A DNA stretch of 64,000 nucleotides from Chimaeribacter californicus (GCF_002858675.1 NZ_PJZF01000001.1:585391-649390); one strand, 5' to 3'; shown: positions 16,509 to 26,113, numbered from the stretch's first letter. Notes: generated by a model from the sequence alone, not told the origin. Numbers and translations are program-made.

Positions 16509-16786
16509 TCCCAGGTAGATTCCTCGCGACTGCGGGCGGCCGCACGGCGAAGGCGTTCATTAGGTGCCGGCGGATTCTCTAACGCGTCCATAACAGCATT
16601 CCATGAAGCCTCTGTCAGTTTGATACGGCTATGCTCGCTGATGACAGTTTCAGCCCTTGCCAGCGCAGAGTCAGCAATGAATTGTGAAACGCTGACGCGG
16701 CTTATCTGGGCTGCGGTTTCGATTTCGGCCTTCATATCCGAGCTTACCCGGAGTTCAAGGCGCTCATTTTTAGCCACGGATGACAT
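16496..16786 (-). CDS. DUF1778 ribbon-helix-helix antitoxin
   Basis: The 96-residue protein starts with RLELRVSSDMKAEIETAAQISRVS-type ribbon-helix-helix sequence (DNA binding, residues about 8-50) and ends with a charged tail that should wrap the toxin. Together with the GNAT gene it forms a type II toxin-antitoxin operon, antitoxin first. An inverted repeat with 8-bp arms at 16820-16838 lies 34 bases upstream of its start and is the likely autoregulatory operator. The whole pair sits between repeat copies A and B. Confidence 0.9.
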   Translation of the reverse strand: MSSVAKNERLELRVSSDMKAEIETAAQISRVSVSQFIADSALARAETVISEHSRIKLTEASWNAVMDALENPPAPNERLRRAAARSREESTWEWNR

Positions 16787-16819
16787 TTTCTTCTCCGGTC
16801 ATAAAGAGATACTGAGTTT

Positions 16820-16838
16820 GTACGGCACTTTGCCGTAC
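16820..16838 (-). promoter_or_regulatory. Toxin-antitoxin operator candidate
   Basis: GTACGGCA-CTT-TGCCGTAC is a perfect inverted repeat upstream of the antitoxin gene, in the place where RHH antitoxins bind. The 16.8-16.9 kb flank holds nothing else recognisable before the repeat element. Confidence 0.6.
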
Positions 16839-16918
16839 ACGCCATCTTATTCCTGCCGTGTGAGGGCGTACAGCAATATTTAAAAAGATAGCCGCACAGC
16901 CCGCACAAAGAAGCTCCC

Positions 16919-17170
16919 CTACCATTTCCTTACATACCCAAAGATTTGCAGAGGTGGTGGGGGCGTAAAAATCATTGCCGAATGGAGACGCAGGGCCGGG
17001 CGAGCACACACGGATGTGTGCGAGAGTCGCAGCCACGCTGGGAGCGTGTCTGCGGCGGCCCGATTAGCCCGGAGGCGGAGTGAGGGCCACCCGCGAGAGC
17101 GGGCAATGATTCAGCCAGATCACCCAAAGCGCGGGGATGCAAGGGGCGGGCGCTTACGCGCCCCTTGCGC
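16919..17170 (-). repeat. Hairpin-mosaic repeat, copy B (inverted), one tail unit
   Basis: Read on the minus strand, this is the same element as copy A: H1 at 17139-17168 (GCAAGGGGC / GCCCCTTGC), the CCCGC/GCGGG hairpin H2, the H3 region, H4 at 17004-17021 and a single tail at 16919-16985. H4 is GCACACATCCGTGTGTGC, with the loop core of copy A but different, still fully paired stem bases. Its orientation is opposite to copy A, so the pair brackets about 1.7 kb with the membrane protein gene and the toxin-antitoxin genes. Confidence 0.85.
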
Positions 17171-17207
17171 GGTGGCGGCAGCGGGGCCACATAAGGTGTG
17201 CGGACGT

Positions 17208-17282
17208 ATGCCAACGCAACAAACCTCGATCCCAGAAAAGGCATTGCACAGATGCCAACACGCGCAACAAACCTCAATCCCA
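17208..17282. repeat. Direct repeat next to repeat copy B
   Basis: ATGCCAAC...GCAACAAACCTC(G/A)ATCCCA occurs at 17208-17234 and again at 17252-17282, the second with a 4-base insertion. They are separated by a short GGCAT/ATGCC inverted repeat. No gene is supported here. Confidence 0.7.
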
Positions 17283-17320
17283 TTAAACTTAAACATCGCT
17301 GAAGTCTGGCGATCTCCAGA

Positions 17321-17430
17321 CGAAAAAAAACCCACATCGGACAGTGGGTTTGGTTGCAACCGGCAACAAAGGAGGAACTGCTCTTCCTCGCGGATAAGCA
17401 TACCCGGTTCACCTCAACGGTGGGTAACCG
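17321..17430 (-). ncRNA. Candidate structured small RNA ending in a terminator
   Basis: On the minus strand a row of hairpins leads to a Rho-independent terminator. They are a GGTT/AACC stem at 17406-17429, GAGGAA/TTCCTC at 17372-17389, GGTTGCAACC at 17352-17361 and AACCCAC/GTGGGTT followed by eight T at 17323-17350. No convincing protein gene ends here, so the terminator implies a short transcript. From memory it recalls the C4-type antisense RNAs found near phage P1/P4-like loci, but this is not verified. The 5' end is unknown. Confidence 0.4.
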
Positions 17431-17494
17431 CAAATGAAAAGTAATTGTGAAGAGATGTGAGAGCACAAAATGGATACGCCAAAATGTGACAGAG

Positions 17495-17523
17495 TTACCA
17501 TGGGTGATAATCACCCATGGTAA
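17495..17523. repeat. 29-bp perfect inverted repeat
   Basis: TTACCATGGGTGA and TCACCCATGGTAA, 13-bp arms, flank TAA. It lies in AT-rich sequence between the candidate small RNA and the RND operon. It could be an operator or a hairpin; no T tract follows in either direction. Confidence 0.7.
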
Positions 17524-17657
17524 AGAATATTTCTCTGAAAATAAGAATAAGATTAAAATACTCTTCTGAGTTATTCGAAATGTGACACAGATCAATATGG
17601 ATTTATTCGAGAAATGCGGAGGGTTTCCGCGTGGTGGGTGTGTCTGTGGGCAGCCCT

Positions 17658-17687
17658 TTGAATTATTTTGCTATTTTTCCTTACAAT
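17658..17687 (+). promoter_or_regulatory. Candidate sigma-70 promoter of the RND operon
   Basis: TTGAAT (17658-17663) and TACAAT (17682-17687) are spaced by 18 bases and lie about 90 bases upstream of the adaptor gene. Confidence 0.5.
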
Positions 17688-17737
17688 ACTCTCACATGAG
17701 TTAAGAAAACGCTTCTCGTATAGTGTCCCTCTTATTT

Positions 17738-17753
17738 GAGAACGACTGTTCTC
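17738..17753. promoter_or_regulatory. Inverted repeat in the RND operon leader
   Basis: GAGAAC-GACT-GTTCTC, with 6-bp perfect arms, lies between the candidate promoter and the adaptor start. It may be an operator; no regulator gene is next to the operon on this side. Confidence 0.35.
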
Positions 17754-17776
17754 GCTTTTCAACCAGAGTGAATACT

Positions 17777-18922
17777 ATGCGCCGCAAACTTCTCTCCATG
17801 AGCATTGTGATGCTTCTTTCTGCGTGCGACCAATCGGCTTCCTCCTCTGCCGGCGCGTCTGCGCAGGCACAGGCTCCGGCCGTTGATGTCGTCACGCTGC
17901 ATGCCCAGCCTGTAAGCCTGACCAGCGACCTGCCGGGGCGCACCAGCGCCGTGCGTACCGCCGAAGTGCGCCCGCAGGTCAGCGGCATCATCCAGAAACG
18001 TTACTTCACCCAGGGCAGTGAGGTCAAAGCCGGCCAGCCGCTTTACCAGATCGACCCGGCGACCTATCAGGCCGCCTATGACAAAGCCCAGGCGACCCTG
18101 CGCAATGCGGCCGCGCTGGCGAAGCGTTACAAGCCGCTGGCTGAGGCGCACGCCGTAAGCAGCCAGCAGTATGAAGATGCCGTGGCGGCGCAGAAAGAAG
18201 CCGAGGCAGATGTGGAGTCCGCCCGCGTTAACCTGAACTACACCCGCATCACTGCGCCTATCAGCGGCCACATCGGCCGTACCCTCTACACCGAAGGCGC
18301 ACTGGTTACCAACGGCCAGACCAACTACCTGACCACCATCCAGCAGCTTGACCCGATCTATGTTGACGTCAGTGAATCCTCGCAGGATCTGCTGCGCCAG
18401 CGCCGCGCCCTGGCCTCCGGCCAGCTGGCATCGGCCGGGGCCAATGCGGCCAAAGCCACGCTGACGCTGGAAGACGGCTCGGCCTACTCCCTGCCGGGCC
18501 GCCTGGAGTTCTCAGAAGTGACGGTTGACCAGGGTACCGGCTCCGTGACCATGCGCGCCTCCTTCCCGAACCCGCACGGCGAACTGCTGCCGGGGATGTT
18601 CGTGCATGCCACCCTGCAACAGGGCGTGCAGCAGCAGGGCATTCTGGTGCCGCAGGAAGCGATTGGCCATGACGTGAAAGGCAAGCCGTATGTCTACGTG
18701 GTGAAAGCAGACAGCACCGTGGAGCAGCGTTCCATCGAGACCGGCGAAATGATCAGCGGCAACTGGCTGGTTAACAGCGGCCTGAAAGAGGGCGACCGGG
18801 TGATCACCAACGGCCTGCAAAGCGTGCGCAACGGCGTCAAGGTAACGGCGACCGAGCAGGCGAAACAGGCTGACGCTGATTCCACCAAGAACCTTTCCCT
18901 GACCGATCCGTCCGCACAGTAA
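17777..18922 (+). CDS. RND efflux periplasmic adaptor (AcrA/MexA-like lipoprotein)
   Basis: The 381-residue protein has a lipoprotein signal with LLSAC, then the lipoyl half VRPQVSGIIQKRYFTQGSEVKAGQPLYQID, a coiled-coil hairpin (about 95-165), the second lipoyl half (LNYTRITAPISGHIGRT) and beta-barrel and membrane-proximal domains. This is the AcrA/MexA plan. The ATG at 17777 gives a normal signal peptide; the longer frame from 17723 does not. It is first in an operon with an RND permease (9 bases on) and an outer-membrane factor. Confidence 0.93.
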   Translation: MRRKLLSMSIVMLLSACDQSASSSAGASAQAQAPAVDVVTLHAQPVSLTSDLPGRTSAVRTAEVRPQVSGIIQKRYFTQGSEVKAGQPLYQIDPATYQAAYDKAQATLRNAAALAKRYKPLAEAHAVSSQQYEDAVAAQKEAEADVESARVNLNYTRITAPISGHIGRTLYTEGALVTNGQTNYLTTIQQLDPIYVDVSESSQDLLRQRRALASGQLASAGANAAKATLTLEDGSAYSLPGRLEFSEVTVDQGTGSVTMRASFPNPHGELLPGMFVHATLQQGVQQQGILVPQEAIGHDVKGKPYVYVVKADSTVEQRSIETGEMISGNWLVNSGLKEGDRVITNGLQSVRNGVKVTATEQAKQADADSTKNLSLTDPSAQ

Positions 18923-18931
18923 GGTTAACGC

Positions 18932-21900
18932 ATGTCTAAATTTTTCGTCGAGCGTCCGATCTTTGCCTGGGTTGTGGCAATTATCGTGATGCTGGCCGGT
19001 GCGCTCTCCATTATGCACCTGCCGATTAACCAGTACCCGAACATCGCCCCGCCGGCGATCTCGGTCACCGTCACCTATCCGGGTGCCTCTGCCCAGACGG
19101 TGCAGAACACCGTGGTACAGGTGATTGAACAGCAGCTCAACGGGCTGGATAACCTGCGCTACATCGAGTCACAAAGTAACAGTGACGGCAGCGCCACCAT
19201 CATCGCCACCTTTGATCAGGGCACCGACCCGGACATCGCCCAGGTTCAGGTGCAGAACAAGGTGTCGCTGGCTGAATCCCAGCTGCCGACCGAGGTGGTG
19301 AACCAGGGGATGCGCGTCGCGAAGTACCAGTCGAACTTTATGATGGTGGTCAGTTTGATCGCCGACAGCGGCTCGATGACCAACTCCGACCTCAGCAACC
19401 TGCTGGTCACCAAGCTGGAAGACCCGATCACCCGTACCAAAGGCGTGGGCGACTTCCTGATGATGGGCTCCGAATACGCGATGCGCATCTGGCTCGACCC
19501 GGCCAAACTCTACAAATACCAGCTGATCCCAAGTGATGTGACCGCGGCGATCAACCAGCAGAACGTGCAGGTGTCGTCCGGTAAGCTCGGCGGCCTGCCG
19601 ACGGTGAAACAGACCAAACTCAGCGCCACCATCATCGGCAAAACCCGCTTCACCACCACCCAGCAGTTCAAGGATGTGTTGCTGAAGGTTAACCCGGACG
19701 GTTCACAGGTGCGCCTGAGCGATGTGGCCAACATCGATCTGGGGCCGGAGAACTACAGCATCGCCTCGACCCTGAACGGCAAGCCGTCAACCGGTATTGC
19801 GCTGCGTCTGGCGAGCGGGGCAAACATCCTCGACACCGCCAAAGCGGTACGCGCAACGCTGGATGGCCTGAAGTCCTCGCTGCCGGAAGGCGTGCAAATC
19901 AAGTTCCCGTATGACACCTCGCCGGTGGTCAGCGCCTCGATTGAGGAAGTGGTGAAAACCCTGCTGGAAGCGATCGTGCTGGTGTTCTGCGTGATGCTGC
20001 TGTTCCTGCAAAACCTGCGCGCCACCCTGGTGACCACGCTGGTGGTGCCGGTGGTGCTGCTCGGTACTTTCGGTATCCTTGCTGCCTTCGGTTACTCGAT
20101 CAACACCCTGACGATGTTCGGGATGGTGCTGGCGATCGGCCTGCTGGTGGATGACGCCATCGTGGTGGTGGAGAACGTCGAACGTGTGATGCACGAGGAG
20201 AAACTCGACCCGAAAGCCGCCACCATCAAATCGATGGAGCAGATCCAGGGCGCGCTGTTCGGCATCGCGCTGGTGCTCTCAGCGGTACTGATCCCGATGG
20301 CGTTCTTCGGCGGCTCGACCGGCATCATCTACCGCCAGTTCTCGATCACCATCGTCTCCGCGATGGCGCTCTCGGTGCTGATGGCGCTGATCTTCACTCC
20401 GGCGCTGTGTGCCACCATCCTCAAGCAGTATGACGAGGAGAAAGCGCATACCGGCTTTGCCGGCTGGTTCAACCGCATGTTTGACGCGGGCACACTGCAT
20501 TACACCCGCAGCGTGCAGGGCGTGATCTCGCGCCGTAACCTGTTCCTGGTGATTTACCTCGGCATCGTGCTGGTGACCGGTTTCCTGTTCACCCGCGTGC
20601 CGACCTCCTTCCTGCCGGATGAAGACCAGGGCGTAATGCTGGTGCAGGTGACCCTGCCGCCGAACGCCTCCTCAGAGCGTACCCAGGCAGTGCTGGACAC
20701 CATGCGCAGCTACCTGCTGGACAAAGAGGGCGCGTCGGTGAAATCGGTGTTCACCGCCAACGGCTTCAGCTTCTCCGGCCGCGGCACCAACGTTGGTATC
20801 GCCTTCGTATTGCTGAAAGACTGGAGTGAGCGCGGCACAGACCAGACGGTGCAGGCGCTGGCCGGCCGTTCCATGGCGCACTTCTCGCAACAGAAAGATG
20901 CCAAAATTTACGCGCTGGTCCCGCCGGCAGTGATGGAGCTGGGTAACGCCACCGGCTTTGACTTCTTCCTGCAGGATACCAACAACGCCGGGCATGAGGC
21001 GCTGATTGCCGCGCGTAACCAGTTCCTGGGTATGGCCGCGAAAGACAAACGCCTGACGGCAGTGCGCCCGAACGGCATGGATGACGAGCCGCAGTATGAG
21101 CTGATGATTGATGACGAACGCGCCCGCGCCCTTGGCCTGAGCCTGGAAGACATCAATGACACGCTCTCCGCCGCCTGGGGTTCCAGCTACGTTAACCAGT
21201 TCATGTACCAGGACCGCGTGAAGAAGGTCTACATCCAGGGCCGCGCTGCCTCGCGCGTGACGCCGGAAGACCTCGACAAGTGGTATTTCCGCAACAGCAG
21301 CGGCCAGATGGTGCCTTACTCCGCCTTCGGCAGCGGCAAATGGGGCTACGGCTCGCCACGTTTTGAGCGCTTCAACGGCGTCTCCTCCGTGGAACTGATG
21401 GGCTCCCCGGCCAGCGGCTACAGCTCCGGCGACGCCAGCAAAGCAGTGATGGAGATCGCCGCCAAACTGCCGAAAGGGTTCCGCGTGCAGTGGCACGGCA
21501 TCTCCTATGAGGAGCAGATCTCCGGCTCGCAGGCCCCGGCGCTTTACGGCATCTCGGTGCTGGTGGTGTTCCTCTGCCTGGCCGCCCTGTATGAGAGCTG
21601 GAGCATTCCGTTCTCGGTGCTGCTGGTGGTACCGCTCGGCGTACTGGGGACCATCGGGGCAGTGCTGATGCGCGGCCTGCAGAATGACGTCTTCTTCCAG
21701 GTGGGGCTGCTGACCACGGTGGGGCTGGCGGCGAAAAACGCCATATTGATTGTGGAGTTCGCCAAAGAGCTGCATGAGCGCGAGGGCAAAGGGATTGTTG
21801 AGGCGGCAGTAGAAGCGGCTAAACTGCGTATCCGCCCGATCATCATGACCTCGATGGCGTTCATCCTCGGCGTAGTGCCGCTGACCATTTCCCACGGCGC

Positions 21901-22090
21901 GGGGGCGGGCAGCCAGCACTCCATCGGCACTGCGGTAGTGGGCGGGATGATCACCGCCACCTTCCTGGCGATCTTCTTTGTACCGATGTTCTATGTGGTG
22001 GTGGTACGCCTGTTTACCCGTAACCGCGCAGACAAGACTAAACCTGTGACCGCCAATGGCCACGCTATTGAGAAAACAGACCATGAATAA
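18932..22090 (+). CDS. RND multidrug efflux permease (AcrB/MexB family, HAE1)
   Basis: The 1052-residue inner-membrane pump begins [18 protein letters not shown], as all HAE1 transporters do. The proton-relay aspartates are in [16 protein letters not shown] and the matching lysine in [14 protein letters not shown]. Both large periplasmic loops are present and the length is normal, so the pump should work. It exports drugs through the adaptor encoded just upstream and the outer-membrane factor encoded just downstream, whose start overlaps its last codons by 8 bases. Substrate range is not readable. It resembles MexB/SmeE/SdeY-type pumps in general. Confidence 0.95.
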   Translation: MSKFFVERPIFAWVVAIIVMLAGALSIMHLPINQYPNIAPPAISVTVTYPGASAQTVQNTVVQVIEQQLNGLDNLRYIESQSNSDGSATIIATFDQGTDPDIAQVQVQNKVSLAESQLPTEVVNQGMRVAKYQSNFMMVVSLIADSGSMTNSDLSNLLVTKLEDPITRTKGVGDFLMMGSEYAMRIWLDPAKLYKYQLIPSDVTAAINQQNVQVSSGKLGGLPTVKQTKLSATIIGKTRFTTTQQFKDVLLKVNPDGSQVRLSDVANIDLGPENYSIASTLNGKPSTGIALRLASGANILDTAKAVRATLDGLKSSLPEGVQIKFPYDTSPVVSASIEEVVKTLLEAIVLVFCVMLLFLQNLRATLVTTLVVPVVLLGTFGILAAFGYSINTLTMFGMVLAIGLLVDDAIVVVENVERVMHEEKLDPKAATIKSMEQIQGALFGIALVLSAVLIPMAFFGGSTGIIYRQFSITIVSAMALSVLMALIFTPALCATILKQYDEEKAHTGFAGWFNRMFDAGTLHYTRSVQGVISRRNLFLVIYLGIVLVTGFLFTRVPTSFLPDEDQGVMLVQVTLPPNASSERTQAVLDTMRSYLLDKEGASVKSVFTANGFSFSGRGTNVGIAFVLLKDWSERGTDQTVQALAGRSMAHFSQQKDAKIYALVPPAVMELGNATGFDFFLQDTNNAGHEALIAARNQFLGMAAKDKRLTAVRPNGMDDEPQYELMIDDERARALGLSLEDINDTLSAAWGSSYVNQFMYQDRVKKVYIQGRAASRVTPEDLDKWYFRNSSGQMVPYSAFGSGKWGYGSPRFERFNGVSSVELMGSPASGYSSGDASKAVMEIAAKLPKGFRVQWHGISYEEQISGSQAPALYGISVLVVFLCLAALYESWSIPFSVLLVVPLGVLGTIGAVLMRGLQNDVFFQVGLLTTVGLAAKNAILIVEFAKELHEREGKGIVEAAVEAAKLRIRPIIMTSMAFILGVVPLTISHGAGAGSQHSIGTAVVGGMITATFLAIFFVPMFYVVVVRLFTRNRADKTKPVTANGHAIEKTDHE

Positions 22091-23492
22091 GCCACTCCGC
22101 CTCTCTTTGATGGCGCTGGTGACCCTCGCCACCCTGAGCGGGTGTACGCTTGAACCGAAATATGAACAGCCGGCGATGCCGGTTCCCGCCAACTGGAACG
22201 TGCCCGCGCAGGGCACCGCTGCCAACGGCGCGGACATCGGCTGGAAAACCTTCTTCAACGATCCGGCGCTGCAACAGCTGGTCAGCCTGACGCTGGCCAA
22301 CAACCGTGACCTGCGGGTAGCGGCGCTGAACGTGGAGAGTGCCCAGGCGCAGTTTGATGTAGACCGCGCCGCGCTGCTGCCGACCGTGGCCCTCGGTGCC
22401 GGCGGCACCGGTGCGCACCTGCCGGGCGGGCTGTACAACACCCGCACCACCGGCCCGGTGACTTACCATCAGTACCAGGCCAACCTCGGCGTGACCTCCT
22501 ACGAGCTGGACCTGTTTGGCCGGGTGCGCAGCCTGCGTGACGAAGGGCTGGAGACCTACCTCCAGACCGACGCCACCCAGCGCGCCACGCAGATAAGCCT
22601 GGTGGCGGAGACCGTCTCCGGTTACCTGTCGCTGTGCGCAGACCGTGACCTGCTGACGCTGGCGCAACAGACGGTAGCGAGCCAGACCGACTCCTACAAC
22701 CTGACCAAAGCCAGCTTTGATCAGGGCGTGGCCACCACCCAGGATCTGGCGCAGGCCGAGACCACGGTGCGCAGCGCGCAGGCGGACGTGGCGAGCTACA
22801 GCCGCCAGGTGCGTCAGGACATCAACGCCCTGAACCTGCTGGCCGGCACCACCGTGCCGCAGGCGCTGATTGACGGCGCGACGCTCAAGCGTGAATGGCA
22901 CTTCCCGGCGATCCCGGCCGGGTTGCCGTCTGACCTGCTGACCCGCCGCCCGGACATCGTCGCGGCGGAGCATGCGCTGAAAGCGGCCAATGCCAACATC
23001 GGCGCGGCGCGCGCGGCCTTCTTCCCGAGCATTACGCTGACCGGGCAGGGCGGCACCACCAGCGCCAAACTCGGCGACCTGTTCTCCGGCGGTACCGGCT
23101 CCTGGTCGTTTATGCCGACGCTGAACCTGCCGATCTTTGACGGCGGCGTAAACCGCGCCAATCTGACCATTGCAGAAGTGTCGAAGAAGATTGAAGTGGC
23201 CCGCTATGAGAAGGCGATTCAGCAAGGGTTCGAAGAGGTCTCTGACGGCCTGGCCGGTCAGGCGACCTACCAGGATGAGCTGAAAGCGCGCGAACTGGAC
23301 ACCGCCGCCAACCAGCGCAACTACGACACCTCGGAGCTGCGTTACAAGCAGGGTGTGGACAACTACCTGAATGTGCTGGTGGCACAGCGTTCGCTGTACG
23401 CCGCGCAACAGGCGGAGATCACCACCCGCCTCGGCCAGCTCAACCAGACCATCACGCTCTACAAAGCCCTCGGCGGCGGCTGGCAGCCGTAA
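22083..23492 (+). CDS. Outer-membrane efflux factor lipoprotein (OprM-like)
   Basis: The 469-residue protein has a lipobox LSGC (Cys19-20 region) and two OEP repeats with [34 protein letters not shown] sequence of OprM/NodT factors. The ATG at 22083 overlaps the permease stop, which argues for translational coupling. A dedicated outer-membrane partner is unlike E. coli acrAB, which uses TolC from elsewhere, and like mexAB-oprM. The operon ends at a bidirectional terminator. Confidence 0.93.
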   Translation: MNKPLRLSLMALVTLATLSGCTLEPKYEQPAMPVPANWNVPAQGTAANGADIGWKTFFNDPALQQLVSLTLANNRDLRVAALNVESAQAQFDVDRAALLPTVALGAGGTGAHLPGGLYNTRTTGPVTYHQYQANLGVTSYELDLFGRVRSLRDEGLETYLQTDATQRATQISLVAETVSGYLSLCADRDLLTLAQQTVASQTDSYNLTKASFDQGVATTQDLAQAETTVRSAQADVASYSRQVRQDINALNLLAGTTVPQALIDGATLKREWHFPAIPAGLPSDLLTRRPDIVAAEHALKAANANIGAARAAFFPSITLTGQGGTTSAKLGDLFSGGTGSWSFMPTLNLPIFDGGVNRANLTIAEVSKKIEVARYEKAIQQGFEEVSDGLAGQATYQDELKARELDTAANQRNYDTSELRYKQGVDNYLNVLVAQRSLYAAQQAEITTRLGQLNQTITLYKALGGGWQP

Positions 23493-23525
23493 CCGCGATG
23501 AGCTGATTGCATACAGACCATTCCC

Positions 23526-23550
23526 AAAGGGCGCTACGGCGCCCTTTTTT
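23526..23550. terminator. Bidirectional terminator between OMF and LysR genes
   Basis: AAAGGGCGC-TACG-GCGCCCTTT followed by further T makes a 9-bp stem. It ends within the stop codon of the convergent LysR gene. Confidence 0.9.
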
Positions 23551-24439
23551 ACGCCTGCTGTTCCAGCCCGGCCGCCACCAGCCCACGGAACGCGGCCAGC
23601 GCCGGGTTGTCACAATCCTGCCGCCACGCCATGTAGACGTCCGCCACCGCGCCCGCCTGCGGCAGCGGGCGGAAGGTAACGCCCTCCATCCGCAGGGACT
23701 GCGCCGAGGCCGGGACGATCGCCATGCCCAGCCCGGCTTTGACCAGCGCCAGAATGGTGTGGGTCTGGCTCAGGAACTGCACATAGCGCGGCAGCACGTT
23801 GGCCTGGCTGAACAGCGACACAATGCAGTCATAGAAATATTTCCCCTCATTCGGCGAGTACATGATAAACGGCTGGCGGTGCAGCGCCGTCAGGGCGGGG
23901 GCGGGGTCAGCCGCCAGCGGATCAGCGGCGGGCAGGGCGAGTACCAGCGGTTCACGCAGTACCCGCAGGTACTCCAGCGGGAACAGCGGCAGCGGCTGGC
24001 GCACAAACGCCACGTCCAGCGTGCGTGCCACCAGCGCCTGCAACTGCGCCGCCGACACCATCTCTTTTAAAATCATCTCCACGTCCGGCAGCACCCGGCT
24101 GGCTTCGGCGATCAGCGCCGGGATCTGGCTGTACGCGCATACGGCGGTAAAGCCCAGCGTCAGCCGCCCGGCGACCCCGGCCGCCACCCGCCGCGCCGAG
24201 ATCTCCGCCTGCTGGGTAAACGCCAGGATCTGCCGCGCATCCCGCAAGAAACTTTCGCCGGAGGCCGTCAGGCGCACCTGCCGGTGGCTGCGGGTCAGCA
24301 GCGTGACGCCCAGGGCATGTTCCAGCAGCTGGATCTGGCGGCTCAGCGGCGGCTGGGTCATAAACAGCCGCCGGGCCGCACGGCCAAAGTGCAGCTCTTC
24401 GGCCACCGCCACAAAACAACGCAACTGGCTAAGCTCCAT
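23549..24439 (-). CDS. LysR-family regulator
   Basis: The 296-residue protein has the LysR winged helix (residues 1-60, LRCFVAVAEELHFGRAARRL and TQPPLSRQIQLLEHALG) and a periplasmic-binding-like effector domain. HFGRAARRLFMTQPPLS is typical of regulators of aromatic or sugar-acid uptake. It is divergent from the MFS transporter gene at 24703 over 263 AT-rich bases, so that gene is the likely target. No separate operator could be defined in the gap, though T-N11-A boxes may be present. Confidence 0.9.
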   Translation of the reverse strand: MELSQLRCFVAVAEELHFGRAARRLFMTQPPLSRQIQLLEHALGVTLLTRSHRQVRLTASGESFLRDARQILAFTQQAEISARRVAAGVAGRLTLGFTAVCAYSQIPALIAEASRVLPDVEMILKEMVSAAQLQALVARTLDVAFVRQPLPLFPLEYLRVLREPLVLALPAADPLAADPAPALTALHRQPFIMYSPNEGKYFYDCIVSLFSQANVLPRYVQFLSQTHTILALVKAGLGMAIVPASAQSLRMEGVTFRPLPQAGAVADVYMAWRQDCDNPALAAFRGLVAAGLEQQA

Positions 24440-24702
24440 GATTCAATTCTTGTATCGGTTGATAGTGTTTCTAACTTAGACCGATATCGATGATGTTTCT
24501 ATTATGTTAAGTGAATGATAGGCAATTGTTTTAACCGGCAGAGGGCCTGTGAGGGCCGGACGCCGGCATGCAGTGATAAAAAATAAAGAAATACAACTGT
24601 TTATTTAAAATTTCGATAGAACAATCTACCCGCCAGCGACGGCATCTAAGGCATAACGCCGCGATCAAGGATGAAACTCACCATGATGATGTGGAGACGA
24701 CG

Positions 24703-26100
24703 ATGACGACCCCTACCTCTGCCACTTCGCCGGCACAACAACCTTCCCCACGGGCAGTCCCGGTTGAGCAGGCGCAGCCCGGCCACTTCCGTTATGTGGT
24801 GCTGGCGATGATTTTCCTGATCACCGTGATTAACTATGCCGACCGGGCAACGATGTCGATAGCCGGGACGGAAGTCTCACGCGTGCTGGGCCTCGACCCG
24901 ATGATGCTCGGGCTGGTGTTCTCTGCCTTTGCCTGGGCCTACGCGCTAGGGCAGATCCCCGGCGGCTGGCTGCTGGACCGCTACGGCGCGCGCCGCGTCT
25001 ATGGGTGCAGTTTGCTGCTCTGGTCAGTGTTTACCATGATGCAGGGCACCGTGGGCTGGTTTGGTGTGACCGGGGTGTATGCCGCGATGGTGCTGTTTGC
25101 CATGCGCTTTATGCTCGGGCTGGTGGAAGCGCCCGCGTTCCCGGCCAACTCACGCATTGTGGCCTGCTGGTTCCCCACCAATGAACGCGGTACCGCCTCC
25201 TCACTGTTTAACTCCGCGCAATATATGGCGGTGGTGGTATTTACCCCGCTGATGGCCTGGCTGACCCACGCGCTCGGCTGGGAACATGTATTTGTCTGGA
25301 TGGGCGCACTCGGGCTGGCGATCGGCGTCGGCTGGTTTGTGTTTTATAAAGAGCCGCATACCAGCCCCTACATTGGCAAGGCGGAGCTGGAGCACATCCG
25401 CGCCAACGGTGCGCTGGTGGATCTGGAGCAGAACCGCCGCCGTGACCGCCGCCGCTTCACCTGGCAGGAGGTGCGGCAACTCTTTACCAACCGCACCTTG
25501 TGGGGCATCTACATCGGCCAGTACTGCATTACCGCGCTGAGCTACTTCTTTATCACCTGGTTCCCGATTTACCTGATCAAAGGGCGCGGTATGTCGATCA
25601 TGGAGGCGGGCTGGGTGGCCGCGCTGCCGGCCATCTGCGGATTCAGCGGCGGGGTGCTGGGCGGCATGTTCTCTGACTTCCTGATCCGCCGCGGTGTGCA
25701 CCCGTCACCGGCGCGCAAGACGCCGTTTGTGCTCGGCATGTTTATGGCATCAATGCTGGTGTGGGCGAACGTGGTCTCTTCAGACAGCGCGGTGATTGCG
25801 CTGATGGCGGTGGCGTTCTTCGGCAAGGGGCTGTCGGCCATCGGCTGGGCGGTGATGTCTGACACCGCGCCGGAGCAGATGATCGGCCTGAGCGGCGGGG
25901 TGTTCAACTGCCTGGGCAACATCGCCGGGATCATCACCCCGGTGGTGATTGGTTACCTGGTGGCGACTACCGGCTCCTTTGAGACGGCGCTGTGGTTTGT
26001 CGGCGCACACGGCCTGCTGGGCATGTTCGGCTATCTGGTGGTAGCCGGGAAATTTGAACGGCTGGTGATTAAGCCGCCGGTGCAGGACGCCCGGCAATAA
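24703..26100 (+). CDS. MFS anion:cation symporter (glucarate/hexuronate transporter type)
   Basis: The 465-residue transporter belongs to the ACS family that includes GudP/GarP and ExuT: INYADRATMSIAGTEVSRVLGL in helix 1, GQIPGGWLLDRYGARRVYG in loop 2-3 and EAPAFPANSRIVACWFPTNERGTASS in helix 4-5 are characteristic. It probably imports a sugar acid with protons. No catabolic enzymes accompany it. The ATG at 24703 has GGAG 9 bases upstream; a GTG at 24691 in frame is less likely. Confidence 0.9.
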   Translation: MTTPTSATSPAQQPSPRAVPVEQAQPGHFRYVVLAMIFLITVINYADRATMSIAGTEVSRVLGLDPMMLGLVFSAFAWAYALGQIPGGWLLDRYGARRVYGCSLLLWSVFTMMQGTVGWFGVTGVYAAMVLFAMRFMLGLVEAPAFPANSRIVACWFPTNERGTASSLFNSAQYMAVVVFTPLMAWLTHALGWEHVFVWMGALGLAIGVGWFVFYKEPHTSPYIGKAELEHIRANGALVDLEQNRRRDRRRFTWQEVRQLFTNRTLWGIYIGQYCITALSYFFITWFPIYLIKGRGMSIMEAGWVAALPAICGFSGGVLGGMFSDFLIRRGVHPSPARKTPFVLGMFMASMLVWANVVSSDSAVIALMAVAFFGKGLSAIGWAVMSDTAPEQMIGLSGGVFNCLGNIAGIITPVVIGYLVATTGSFETALWFVGAHGLLGMFGYLVVAGKFERLVIKPPVQDARQ

Positions 26101-26113
26101 GCCTGCACATGGG

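Noticed and set aside
16972..17595. 207-codon minus-strand frame, and the overlapping plus-strand frame 17016-17444, as genes (possibly ash-like)
   Set aside because: Both run through the hairpin repeat and a strong terminator, with Arg/Ser/Pro-rich low-complexity sequence. A resemblance to phage P4-type ash proteins is only a memory and was not used.
20672..22450. A 592-codon open frame opposite the RND permease gene
   Set aside because: It is the antisense shadow of a strongly conserved gene in GC-rich DNA and has no family features.
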